Shown: piece after piece, positions 1-11,275 of the stretch
How the letters are laid out: every line of letters starts with the position of its first letter
Numbering within the stretch: the first letter of the stretch is position 1
From: Brassica napus
Lineage: Eukaryota > Streptophyta > Magnoliopsida > Brassicales > Brassicaceae
Direction of reading: 5' to 3'
DNA length: 64,000 nucleotides
Assembly: GCF_020379485.1 (NCBI RefSeq)
Contig: NC_063451.1
Coordinates: 24,844,630 to 24,908,629, forward strand
The notes under the pieces: generated by a model
What the model saw: the letters and a program-made list of their open reading frames with translations, nothing else
Told to the model about the DNA's origin: nothing
The model's database searches: none
Translations under genes and position numbers: made by a program

Positions 1-978
1 ATTATATTTCAAAAAATTGACTGAAATATATAGTATATTTTAATATAAATATTTATCATTGAGACTTCCTTCTCATATGATTTTATTAACATTTGTATAT
101 TTGATGTAACAAAAATTTAAACCATTAATCTCAAATTTTTCGATGTGATATTTTTCGATGCAAATTTAAAAATTAAAATATTAAAGTCTCAATACTCTTT
201 CAATGCAAATTTCAAAATTAACATATTTATTTATTTTAAATGGTACATAGTTTAATTTAAACGGTATTAATATATATATATAATTTAATATGAATATCTA
301 TTAAATAAAAATTCATATGAATATGATTATATGATCATTTGTATCTTGTTACGACAAAACAATTAAGCCATTGATCACAAAATTTTCAAAAGGATTTTTA
401 ACATTTTTTGTAATTTAAAGTCATTTTAAAAAATTCAAAATAGAATATATAAGAATTTTTTTATTATATGGTTAGTGTGATTGTTTAATTTCTTTTAATA
501 ATATAAAATTAAACAAAATGAGGAAGGATGCAAAAATTGTTGTCAAACCTTTATTATTCATAATTATTAATTGTCATATATGTGTTAATCATATTAGGTA
601 ACTCTGTAGTTTTTATTTAAGAAAAAAGAATACACGTTTCTTATATTTTGGGTTAATATAATGTTCTATAGTACTTGGATTTTGCATTAACATTTTTCTA
701 ATTGATTCTTAAGCTACCACGTAATCTAAATTGTCATCCTAATTAAGTGACATCTAAGCAGTTCTCATTTTAATTAGTACAAACTTAAAGTTACAATTTT
801 TTAAATAATTTTCAATTAATATACAGAGGATGTTTTCATTCTATTATGTTTAGTATAATTTGAACGTCTCCTAAAAAATATTATGTAGCATATAATGTAT
901 ACCTATAACTCGTTCAAAATTTACAAATCATTTGTTGAGAATAACATGATCTATAATTTATTAAACAAAAAACAGCGT
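1..978. other. AT-rich intergenic DNA, no gene seen
   Basis: No open frame with recognisable protein content and no element termini were found here. The stretch is rich in A/T runs, as is usual for Brassicaceae intergenic or old Helitron-derived sequence. Confidence 0.6.
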
Positions 979-1132
979 GTTAAGCGAACACATGCTGATA
1001 ACATGTTGTAATTACTTTTTTTGGAGGGTCAACTGATAGCATGTAATTGTTTTGAGTTAAGCGAACACATGCTGATAACATGTTGTAATTACTTTTTTTG
1101 GAGGGTCAACTGATAGCATGTAATTGTTTTGA
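979..1132. repeat. 77-bp perfect tandem duplication
   Basis: Two directly adjacent 77-bp copies (979-1055 and 1056-1132) look identical by eye. The unit contains GTTAAGCGAACACATG and ends TAATTGTTTTGA. A diverged single relative occurs near 50213-50300, next to the DCP1 fragment, so the unit belongs to a dispersed sequence. Confidence 0.85.
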
Positions 1133-1340
1133 GAAAGTATGTTGCAAAATTTCAAAAATACGCCCTTGGGAGGAATTGATCTCAGCAACTCTTAGAGATA
1201 TGTAATCCTTCCAACCACTATACTAAAGAAATTAATTGTAATTGATGCCCCCAAAAAATCATATTATTTGGAGCTAAAGCCCTTGCTTCATGTGCTTTGC
1301 TCCAGAGCCAACCCTGGTTATTGAGTTCACATAAGTACAA

Positions 1341-1371
1341 CTAGAGCTGGACCCGCCCGACCGGGCGGATG
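1341..1371 (-). mobile_element. Helitron 3' terminus (minus strand)
   Basis: On the minus strand a perfect 7-bp stem hairpin (CCGCCCG / CGGGCGG, 1353-1368, 2-nt loop) is followed after a short gap by CTAG and then T. This is the canonical Helitron 3' end (hairpin plus CTRR, insertion before T). The matching 5' end is not certain; a headless 5'-like terminus lies at 3721-3754. Confidence 0.65.
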
Positions 1372-3597
1372 TTCTTTTGTGTACGTAATGTAACTAAATA
1401 TTTTTTACACAATTAAATAATCTATAAAAATTATAATAAAATGGTGACAAAAATACATCACATAATACATATATTGATGTAACATAATTCCACTAATAGT
1501 AAAAGTAAAATGATTTATATAACTGTTAATATAAATATCACGCGAATATTTGTTTTTATTTAATCGATATCATTTTTATTTACCAGATATCGAGTTGGCT
1601 AGTGGTAAAGGAAATGCTAGTAGCCTTTCATTGGTCGGGTTTGATACGCGTTGGAAATAATTATTTACAACATTTGGGTCCTAATAAAAAAGAGAAACCA
1701 CTTTTTTTTTCATTTTTTAGACATATACTTTTGTTTTCTATAAAGAATAATATATATATATATATATATATGTATTTTTCATGTATTATGTATTTTTTTA
1801 TTATGACATTACGCATAATAATTAATATATATATATTTAGTTTATGTGTGTGTTTTCCATAAACTAAAATATATCTGCGAAAATAATATTTGAGATGTTT
1901 TGATAGGTTTTTGGTCATAAATGATACCTATATTTAAATTTCCAACCCGTTATATAAGTAGTCTTAATTTTTAATTTCTCAACCGATATATAAATATTCG
2001 TCATGCATTTTTAGTAAAATATTTATACTATACTTATAAAAATGAGTAATTTTTTAGAATGAGTAATTGCATTTCTTGTATTTCTAATATTATCAAATTA
2101 AGTTTATTTTAACTTATTGACTTTAAACATTTTATTATATGTAGAAATTTCATTTATATGAACTTTTTTTCTTTTTCTATAACATTGTTATCTTGTCTAA
2201 ATGTTTTTCTTTACATACAAAATTTGAAGAATATTCTTTTAAAACTTTTCCTATTACAATTTTCTCATAAGAAAAATCTTAGGTGTTTTTAATTGTTTTA
2301 ATATTAATACTTAAATGTACATGTTATTACAAAGTCTAATATTTCAAATCCTTACTAAAGAAAAATAATTTAAGGTAAAATTCAATTGAACATATGCAAT
2401 ATCATACATAATTTAAAAATACTTTTCTAATAGCATTTTAGTTATATATAACTAAAACAATATCGTCAAGATTAGTCAAATTGGTTATTTGAAAAGTTTA
2501 ATTAGTTACAAATTTAGAATTATCAAGTAAATGGATCTTTTTAAATATGTTCTCATTATTAAGTTTTTATTCCCAAATACGGCATATTTTTAAAAATTTT
2601 AAATATTGTTAATTGATTTCATTAACAATAAAATTTTGAAAAATGTTATAAATTGATTGGTAGACAATTTTTAATTTTTATTAGTTTTTTAAAAAGTCTA
2701 TAAACAGTTAATATCACTTGCCAAAAATCTATATAATATTACAAATAATTATTTATGGTAACTATTTATTGAAACTATAGAAAGAATAATAATGTTTGAT
2801 CATTTTTTATATATTTGTAAACTACATAAAATAATAAACAATTTGTTTATTAAAATTGATATATTGATTTTATATTCTTCTATAAAGCCATATATTTGTA
2901 TATAAAGTATAATAAAAATTATTAATGTCTAATAAAATTCATACAAGATTTTTATATCATTTATAAAATGTATAAATACATTTATAAAATTATTTATCTT
3001 GGATTATCATATGTTTTAAATTATGAAAAGAGGTTTTAAGTCTTTTATACAAGCTTATAAATTAATTTATAAAAACTATTTTAAATTTTCATTTTATACT
3101 AAATGAGAAATCAATTAATTATTTTTTTTGTTAGGTGTCGATCATATAGAGAGTTTGAGAAATTATATTATAATTTGATTTGTTAATGATTTTAATTTGT
3201 TTTATTTTATGAGTAAGAAAATCAGTTCTAAAACCAGTTTTATAATCATTATCCAAACGACTTAAATATATTGCACAAAATAATTTATGGTATAATGCTT
3301 CATAAAATAATTTTTAGGAATCAAGTATTTCTAAACTATATAAAATATTTCAAAAGTTTCAGTATTATACCTTCAAAACTTAAGTAATTTTATTAAAAAC
3401 TGAATCATGAATATTATATATAACAAATTTTACTACAATTATCAATACAAAATATCAAAAAGTATTTAAAATAGTCTTATTTATCCTTTTTTAAAAACAA
3501 TCATTCTTAGAAAAATATTTAACAACAAACACATAATGATAAAATTATATTTTAATTTATAAAATTATAATAAATATATTATTACAAAACATTCAAA
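1372..3597. other. AT-rich, Helitron-like DNA without genes
   Basis: About 2.2 kb of very AT-rich sequence between a minus-strand Helitron 3' end and a plus-strand Helitron 3' end. It has a (TA)n run near 1749-1771 and short chance open frames, and no recognisable protein. Its position makes it likely to be the body of one or two nonautonomous Helitrons. Confidence 0.5.
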
Positions 3598-3625
3598 CCC
3601 GCGAAATCGCGGGCATCCACCTAGT
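3598..3625 (+). mobile_element. Helitron 3' terminus (plus strand)
   Basis: A hairpin CCCGCG-AAAT-CGCGGG (3598-3613) is followed seven bases later by CTAG at 3621-3624 and then T. This is the standard Helitron 3' terminal structure. The 5' end of this copy was not located. Confidence 0.7.
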
Positions 3626-3720
3626 AATAATTAATTAAGAGAACAACATATGAATATCAATATATTAAAATTAAATAGCAAATGACACACCTCCTGTAAT
3701 ATAGTTTGAAAATCAAGGGA

Positions 3721-3754
3721 ACCTCAAAAAAAGGTCTTGTGTTTTAATAGTATA
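3721..3754 (-). mobile_element. Helitron 5' terminal sequence lacking its TC, abutting the next Helitron
   Basis: The minus strand reads TATACTATTAAAACACAAG and then a GACCTTTTTTTGAGGT stretch. It is nearly the same as the 5' end of the complete Helitron at 5012. It directly abuts the CTAG end of that element, giving a head-to-tail arrangement. Confidence 0.5.
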
Positions 3755-5012
3755 CTAGATTTTGACTCGTGCTTTGAAAGCGCATGATATTTATGTTATA
3801 AATATTGCAATGTTTTGGAAACCAGACCGGACTAACCAGTCGAAAACAGTCTGACCATGAATCGTTTAATAAGTTGAGTTCGATACAGTTTAAAATTAGG
3901 GATTTGAAAAAAAAACTGGAAAATCCAGTATAACCGATGACTTGAAATTTTGTTGTAAGAAAAAATATATATGGTGATTTGAATGTTAATCTTATGTATG
4001 TCAACAATTTAAGTTCACATAGAATTCATTTTTTCCTTAAAACATGGTATATATCCATATAAAATATACAATAAAATTTTAAAAACCTGTTAAATTGGTC
4101 AGGCCAGTCAACCTGGATTTGAGAAAAAACTGGAAAATCCAGTAAAACCGATGACTTGGAACAATAAAAACTGTATTTGGAAAAAAACCGGAAAACTCAG
4201 TAAAACGATAGTCCGGATAAAAAAAACTCCGGATTCTGCAAAACTAAAACATAGTTTATAGTCTTTTATCCGTTCTAAGAAATTTGCTATGAACTTATTA
4301 GTGATTAATAGTTTTTTTCTTTTCAGTTTTCACATATTATTTCATAGTTTTTTCTACATTCGAAAAAAATTATAAGTCTTATTCCCAATTCTCATCTAAA
4401 TATTATATGTTTCAAATTTTTCCATTACTATAAGATTTGAAATTTTGTTGTAAGAAAAAATATACATTTTGATTTGAATGTTAATCTTATGTATGTCAAT
4501 AATTTAAGTTCATATAGAATTCCTTTTTTTTCTTATAGCATATGGTATATATACATATATATTATACAATAAAATTTTAAAAACCCGTTAAACGGGTTGA
4601 ACTGGTCAGACCAGTCAACCAATATATATACTGAGTCGATCTTGGTTTGGTTTTCAAAATGTTTAGAGAGTAACATAATAATTGTTTTGTTACAAATTAA
4701 TAGTTTTATATTATTATTTTCTAACGTGTGTATAAATATTATCAACAATTAATATTTCATTAATATTTTATAGAACTATACAATTATAGTGGTCAACTAC
4801 GTTAAGCTAATAATTTTTGCTAAAAACTAAATGGTGAAGCATATTAACCGTGGTGGTCAGATATGATGGTCAGCTATGGTGGTCAATTAAAACGTGAAGT
4901 TTGCATATATTGTGGTCAACTACATTAAGCTATTAATTTTGCAAAATAACATGTAAATACTTTTAAAAAAGAAAGACACCTCAAAAAAGGTCTTCTGTTT
5001 TAATAGTAAAGA
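3755..5012 (-). mobile_element. Complete nonautonomous Helitron, about 1.26 kb
   Basis: On the minus strand the element starts TCTTTACTATTAAAACAGAAG (complement of 5012 leftwards), preceded by host A. It ends with an imperfect hairpin (GTGCTTTGAAAGCGC, plus 3770-3784) and CTAG at 3755-3758, followed by host T. The A|T insertion site, 5' TC and 3' CTAG match the Helitron rules. There is no coding capacity. The interior contains a direct repeat of about 150 bp (roughly 3940-4100 and 4434-4620) and repeated CCAGTAAAACCGATGACTTG units. The right part (about 4528-4760) has a near copy at 51261-51485. Confidence 0.7.
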
Positions 5013-5610
5013 TGTTGTTATTTTTAAATCAATTTTTTGAAGTAGAATTAGCTAATTCAATTTTAATTATTTATATAATTAAATATTAACAAAAAACTGT
5101 AACTATAATTTATTATTTTCGTCAAACAAATAGATATCATTGTTCTGTTTTAATATTTTTAAAGATATTAATAGTTTTATACTTAGGTAATCTATTATTA
5201 TAAAAAATGGTTTACTCCCTCCTGGTGATGCCACCTAGGATTCCAGGTCACAAAGTCGAGTCTTGAGGGCGTGACACGTGTCCAGCTGAATAAAACACAC
5301 CGTTTCATTTATTCTTCTGATGGGCTTCGTTCGCGTATTGTGGTACTGGGCTCTGAAATTGGAAAATTCATCCGGGCCGCTGAAATGTATGCTGCCTCTA
5401 GACTTAATACGGCTGAAGTGAATTCGTCTCTCCTCTTCCTGCTGCGGCGATGCAGTGACTTTTGCGTTTCCTCTCACAATCTGAAACCATCGGATTTATG
5501 GCTTCGTCTTTAATCATGTTGATTCACTCCCCCTGCGATGTGTCTTCAAAGCGTTCTTTAGATCTAAGAGGCGTGTGGGTTCAGTATAAATATAGGGGAG
5601 ATTCCTCTCC

Positions 5611-6660
5611 TTGATTGTGTGGAAGAAAGCATTGGTTCGTTTTCCTACAGAGCCACCAGAGGAGCGGGTGTATGATCCACAAGGTCAAGTCGTAAAGCTC
5701 GAGTCCGAAGAGGAAGTTGTTGGAGAGAAAGGCGACAAGTCTTGGTTGAGAGTCTCTTTGGCATCTCGAAAATTACAGGAGAGCATCTTAGCTAGGCCAG
5801 TAAGAAAATAAAATTTAAAACATCTAAGCAGTGAGCTAAGTGTCAAGAAAATTGCGACTTATAATCGAGTTTTTGTTGCAGTCCGATGAAAGGGCTCTGT
5901 TATTGTGTGATATACCTAAGACCAGGGGACTACCATCGGATATACTCTCTGGCTGACTGGTATACATTGGTTCGTCGACACTTTGCAGGTTTGGTTACTC
6001 TCATTAAGTAGACAACCTATGTGTGAATGCATCTTAGTAACGATTGGTATCTCTCTAATATCTATAAACAAGCAATTTTACAGGCCGTTTGTTTCCTCTG
6101 AATGAGCATGCTATGAGAACGATAAAAAAATCTCTATGTTGAAAATGAAAGAGTAATTATTTCTTTGTTTCATTGTAAACGTACCAAATATGCGTAGCCT
6201 TTTCTTTTGATCTCCAGACATTGATCATGAGCTGTTAATCTGATTGAGAACAGGTCGTGCTTGAAGAGATATGGGAACAATGTTTTATGGCACTTGCCAG
6301 TGGCGGAGGGAGAGCATGAAGAAGGGGGGCAGCTGCCCCCTATGAAATATTGATTTTTTTTTTGAGTTTTCATTAATTATTTAACTTTTTTTATAGTTTA
6401 GGTGATCAATTTTTTTCTAATGCTTCCTATAAATTTAGGTCAAATCTTGTATTGCCCCCGATGAAACCATTGTCTGGCTCCGCCACTGGCACTTGCTGCT
6501 GTTGGTGCTACCAACATTGGGTCCATTGAGGTAAAAGTCTGATGAATAAATTGAAACTTAGCTCCCTAAGCCAACGACATTACTGACGTTTGCTATCACA
6601 GCTTTCCATCGAACCTGAATTAAGAACACACGAGCCAAAGAAGAAGCTGTTCTTTGATAG
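5611..6660 (+). pseudogene. Rearranged phosphatidylserine decarboxylase (PSD1-type) pseudogene
   Basis: Translated pieces match the mitochondrial phosphatidylserine decarboxylase proenzyme, which makes phosphatidylethanolamine from phosphatidylserine. In window order the pieces are: RFPTEPPEERVYDPQG (about 5638-5685); GDKSWLRVSLASRKL (about 5732-5775) followed by a GTAAGA donor; CYCVIYLRPGDYHRIYSLAD (about 5903-5965); RLFPLNEHAMRTI (from 6085); VVLEEIWEQCFMALA up to a MITE, resuming AAVGATNIGSIE (to 6531); and LSIEPELRTHEPKKKLF (6601-6654). In the intact family FPTEPPEERVYDP follows KKKLF, so the C-terminal block has moved upstream: a permuted capture. Introns are kept, so the copying was from DNA. 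A frameshift in the A-run near 6125, in-frame stops and the absent LGST-type self-cleavage segment make it nonfunctional. Confidence 0.8.
6298..6488. mobile_element. hAT-type MITE, 191 bp
   Basis: The terminal inverted repeats begin CAGTGGCGGAG and end CTCCGCCACTG. The flanking 8-bp target duplication GCACTTGC is perfect (6290-6297 and 6489-6496), as expected for hAT elements. The insertion splits the ALA-AVGATNIG stretch of the PSD1 fragment, so the empty site can be inferred from the host gene. There is no coding capacity. Confidence 0.9.
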
Positions 6661-7712
6661 TATGGAAGAAAGCATTGGTTCGTTTATGTATACACAAACG
6701 TTAATGGTTACACCTCCTCTATATCCTAATAAGTCATTTAGTATTATAAGATAAACTTTGAAATGATCCTCCACTCCATTTACCAAATCAAGCACCATCT
6801 TTGATATTTTATGTATTGTTGCTCACTATAAATACCATCACTCATCTCACTCTTTTGTACACCAAAAACAAGAACAAGAGTTTATAAGAAAAGAATCATT
6901 ACATCTTATTCTTCCTCTTTATAATAAAATATCTCCCTTATATTAGTGTTATTTGCTTCCTACGGGTATTAAATTCTACTCTTATTTAAATTTCTTGATA
7001 CTATAAATTATAAGTTATTTCATAACACGTTATCAGCACGATCACTCTGCGATTCGGTAAAATTTATTTGTATCATTTATACCCTGTTATAATGGTCGGT
7101 ATATCACCTCTACTATTATTTATATCATGTTATAATGGCCGGAATACCGCCTATATTATTTACTAGTAATTTAATTTATTTATTGGTCGGCTGAGCCGCC
7201 TTATATCCTGTTTATTATTGTTGCAGGCTGGAAATCTGGGATGGCAAAATGGTTGATGGAAGCTCGATGGATCGACCAAAGATATGATCGGATGGGCGAT
7301 AGGATGGAATGCAAGTTATGATCCTGAAAACAAATGCAAAAACAAATGAGATATGATTTCTAATATGATAAAACAAGATAAATAAAGATAGATAGGATGG
7401 AATTAGGCTGCTGGTCGTGTGACACTCTCAGCCTAATCAGTTGATGATTGAAGTGGATTGAGATGGTGCTTTGCTTCCTGGATGTGTATCACTCTCAAGC
7501 TTGGCAAACGAATTGGAATGGAAGGATGGGGGGGGGGGGGGGGGGGTTGAGGACGCCACAAGACTCTATGGAAAGGAGCCTTGATAAGTCAAGGTGCTTT
7601 AGAGTTGCTTCACACAAGCTCAAAAGACTTAGAACAATAGTTTTAAGAAAACTAGAAAACTGAATAATTCTTATTACTTTCAAAAATGGGGTGCTTTACA
7701 ATGAAACAAAGA

Positions 7713-9026
7713 CTAGAGCTTTATAGGCTCGACCAAGGACTCTCTAACAGTCATAAAATGACATAAGGAAAGAAATAAAACCGAAATAATAAACTTGGAA
7801 GCAAAGGAATTGATGGCTCCTTGAAAACTAGCCGTTGGAGGCTTAATGATGAGAATCTTGGCCAAATGAATGTAGATGGTGTCCTCCTTATATCTGGACG
7901 GTTTGAGGGGGTAAGTGAGCTTCCTGGGAATCTTCTTAATGGTCTGGAAGGTGCTTATGTCGTGCATAGACTGAAGGAAAAAGAGCTGTTGGAGTTTTAA
8001 TGCTTGAGACTCCAAATAAGGCAGTTTGGTGATAATGGGGATCTTCTTATTCCTATGTGGGCTGGTGCATGGGATGAAGTTGTAGAACTATTCTGGCTCG
8101 TGTATAATGTCTCCTGGATGTCTTGGTTTTTTCTGGACGTCGTCTGGTTCTCCTGGTTGGATTGGAATTTCTTGGAAAGGATCAAACCGAAAGATTGTCC
8201 AATCTTTCCATAAATAGCTCCGGTTGGGTTTAAGTGATTCTCCATTGAACCAACTGATCTCCTGGGTTCTGGTGCAGCAAAGGACTTCTGGAATACCTCC
8301 TGATTGGTTAAGATGATCTCCTGGTTCCCATAAATAGCTCTGGGTCGAACCAAGTTGAATTGGTTGGAGACTTTCCATAGATGACGTCGGTTTGGCCGGT
8401 TCTGGGGAATTGATCATAACTCCTAATTTCCGTGGCCATTTCTCCTGATCTTGGGCTTTCTGGAAAGCTGCTAAACTCCTCTTGACTCCTATGATGGGCT
8501 TTGCTTCAGGCCGCTCCTTAATTGAGCTTGAATCTTCTTCTAAAGTCGGGTACTCGCAGATGGACGGGTTGAGAAATCTCTGAATTGTAAAATTCATAAC
8601 TTCTTGCTCCGTGAATATATTGGCCCAATTCCAATTGGACTGGACTCCGTATTGAGTGTAGAATCCATAGAAATTAGACTCGTGATTTAAACCCTCCTGG
8701 TTTGTAAGATATGGCATTTTTAGTGCACGTATATCCTGGTTGGCGCCTTGGCTGGTTGAGTAGGGTGTTGGGTCGACCTCTGGTTCAGCTGCTGAATTGC
8801 TGGCTACAACATTCCCTCCCCCTTGAAAAGGTTTCGACTTCGAAACTTTATAACCTTGGTTTGATACTATGATCACTGGTTTTGGTTTATTAAGCAACTT
8901 TGATTGTTTTGTGCTTTGAGCTTCCTTCTGGTCCGTGGGAAGGCTTGTGCTTGGCGTCTCTTCTTCTATGTACCTAGGCTCCTTTAGACCTGTAATAACA
9001 CTCTTGGACAAAGACAAGTGCATCAT
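7713..9026 (-). CDS. Second ORF of LTR-A, entering the 3' LTR (one stop)
   Basis: The ATG at 9026 opens a frame that crosses the polypurine tract (the FQGGGN codons) and continues into the LTR. A TAG at 8088-8090 interrupts it and the frame then continues to 7713. In the right LTR the same codon is GAG, so the stop is a single substitution. The protein has no recognised domain. It is rich in Gln, Pro, Ser and Trp, with related phrases such as NRSYLWK and QSYLWE. Coding sequence in an LTR is unusual; it may be a capsid-accessory product or selected for RNA structure. Confidence 0.5.
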
Positions 9027-9086
9027 ACAAGTGGTAGATGATTTATGAAAAGATTTATCAAGTATAGGACTTACCTTAGCCTTTAT

Positions 9087-9869
9087 TTAGACAATAGCTT
9101 GCTCTGGTTTGTCTTTGGACCTGATCAAAGTGTTTTGGCCGACACTTGTACTCATATTCCTGAACTTTGGGATGTCACTCTTCTGTTCTAAGCAATGGAC
9201 AATGGCATGCCCCTGGTTTGGCTGAAAGTTATCTTGTTGAGACAAGACTCTTTGACCCTCTTGTGCCACTAATCTTCTTGCTTCTTTGGAACCATGAATT
9301 GGATACCTCCTTGGATATAGTTCTTGGATTTCAGAACTTGTAAAATCTGGTGCAAATCTATCCCTCATGACTTCCTTAAGATCTCTCCACGTTTTGATAG
9401 TTGGCTCATTGTAAAACCACCTATCATCTTCTTCTTGTACCCACCATTTAAAGGCTTCTTCTCTAAGTTGATCAATAGCATAAGCTAGCCTTTCTTTCCT
9501 CAGGATGTTGTTGAAGTGAAACCATTCATCAAGGTTCCTCTCCCATCTAAGATAACCTCTTTTTCCTGAAAATTTAAAGAGTTCAATTTTATCAGCAAAA
9601 GAGTTATAATCAAACCGAGAATTAACAACATGATTGTTGTGGGTTTTAGAAGTTGGAGTTTGATTGATCCTTGAAGGATCTGGTGGCTTGGGCTCGACAT
9701 ATACAGCCCCTGGTACATCTCCACATCTTGTTTTTCCTTGCTGGGGTCGTTGGCCTTGTGCCTGATTTCTTTTCTCCAGTTGAGCAATCTTAATTTGGAG
9801 CTTTTGTAGAGCTGCGGACTGTTGGCTCAATGTGGCCCTTAGGTTTTGGCCGTGTCCCTCCTCTTTCAT
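9087..9869 (-). CDS. gag-like protein of LTR-A
   Basis: 260 residues. The N-terminal 40 residues are Gln-rich and probably coiled (residues about 10-45, with QSAALQKLQIKIAQLEKRNQ). The segment around residues 90-170 carries the retrotransposon Gag capsid pattern: FKFSGKRGYLRWERNLDEWF, then LREEAFKWWVQEED, then TWRDLKEVMRDRFAPDF. No zinc knuckle is seen. Gag proteins of this family assemble the cytoplasmic particle that packages element RNA. It is the only classical retrotransposon protein of LTR-A, and enzymes would have to be supplied in trans. Confidence 0.75.
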   Translation of the reverse strand: MKEEGHGQNLRATLSQQSAALQKLQIKIAQLEKRNQAQGQRPQQGKTRCGDVPGAVYVEPKPPDPSRINQTPTSKTHNNHVVNSRFDYNSFADKIELFKFSGKRGYLRWERNLDEWFHFNNILRKERLAYAIDQLREEAFKWWVQEEDDRWFYNEPTIKTWRDLKEVMRDRFAPDFTSSEIQELYPRRYPIHGSKEARRLVAQEGQRVLSQQDNFQPNQGHAIVHCLEQKSDIPKFRNMSTSVGQNTLIRSKDKPEQAIV

Positions 9870-10793
9870 TGCTTCCTGAAAACAATCTCAAAGAGCAAGT
9901 GAAATTATGGGAAGTTTTGGTAGAACCAAAATAAGACAAATGCAATGATGCAATTTAACTAAACCGAGAAAATATGCAAATATGAACCGATATGAAGTAA
10001 CTATGCAATAAATGATTTTTCTTTTGGTTTTCTGAATGTAAATTCGAAATGAAACTATATGATATGACAAGAAACACAAATGAAAAGAAAATATGAAAAG
10101 CAAACTAACAATGAATTTTTTTTTGAATTTTTCTCTTAAGATGAAACAATTAAACCAACAATATGCAAATGATCTAAACTATGGTTTTAAATTTTTTTTT
10201 TTTCTTTTCTGATGCAAGCACGAAATAAATCAGTATGAGATGCTATGAACAATAAATGGAGAGAAAAATATGGAAACAAACTAACAAGGATATTTTTTTT
10301 TGAATTTTCTTAGGATGAAATGCAAAAACAAAACCGGAAATGGAAACTAAAATGTATGCTTGGACCAAAATGATATAAACTAAGCTGAATGATTTTTTTT
10401 TTTTAATGAACATAAGAGACTTATGAAACAACTATGGTATGCACGAAATTAAAAAAATGCTATGCCTTTTTATTTTTATTTTTATGCAAGATTCAAAGAA
10501 GAAACAAATATGGAATGTAGATTTCTTTTTTCTTTTTAAATGAATGCACAAAATCTAAAAATGGAAAGTGGAGCTGGGGAATGAATGCAAACACAATATG
10601 AGATTTCTTTTTAAAATTTTCGTGAATCAAATGCAAGAAAATTTTTCTCTTTTGTTTTTCTTTTCTTAAGAACAATAATAATGCAAAAACTGTTTTTATG
10701 GCTTTTCGGTTTATGATGAAAACAAATGCAAACAAATATGAATGATGCAAGGATAGAGTGACCTGATTCAGGAGCTTCAGCTCTGATACCAAA
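9870..10793 (-). other. LTR-A leader, low-complexity
   Basis: Between the gag start and the primer-binding site lie about 0.9 kb of degenerate repeats: T-runs of 8-12 alternating with AAATGCAAA / GAAACAAA-type words. Chance open frames here are Phe/Ile-rich translations of these runs and are not genes. It probably acts as leader RNA. Confidence 0.6.
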
Positions 10794-11275
10794 TGTTGCA
10801 GGCTGGAAATCAGGGATGGCAAAATGGTTGATGGAAGCTCGATGGATCGACCAAAGATATGATCGGATGGGCGATAGGATGGAATGCAAGTTATGATCCT
10901 GAAAACAAATGCAAAAACAAATGAGATATGATTTCTAATATGATAAAACAAGATAAATAAAAATAGATAGGATGGAATTAGGCTGCTGGTCGTGTGACAC
11001 TCTCAGCCTAATCAGTTGATGATTGAAGTGGATTGAGATGGTGCTTTGCTTGCTGGATGTGTATCACTCTCAAGCTTGGCAAACGAATTGGAATGGAAGG
11101 ATAGGGGGGTTGAGGACGCCACAAGACTCTATGGAAAGGAGCCTTGATAAGTCAAGGTGCTTTAGAGTTGCTTCACACAAGCTCAAAAGACTTAGAACAA
11201 TAGTTTTAAGAAAACTAGAAAACTGAATAATTCTTATTACTTTCAAAAATGGGGTGCTTTACAATGAAACAAAGA

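Noticed and set aside
1602..1918. Overlapping open frames rich in Tyr and Ile on both strands
   Set aside because: They translate a (TA)n microsatellite and T-runs; no protein-like composition.
5235..5513. 80-codon open frames on both strands
   Set aside because: Shadowing frames in the Helitron 5' promoter-like region; neither matches a family, and both stop before the PSD1 pieces.
10243..10951. Phe/Ser/Ile-rich open frames on the minus strand
   Set aside because: Translations of T-rich leader repeats in LTR-A.
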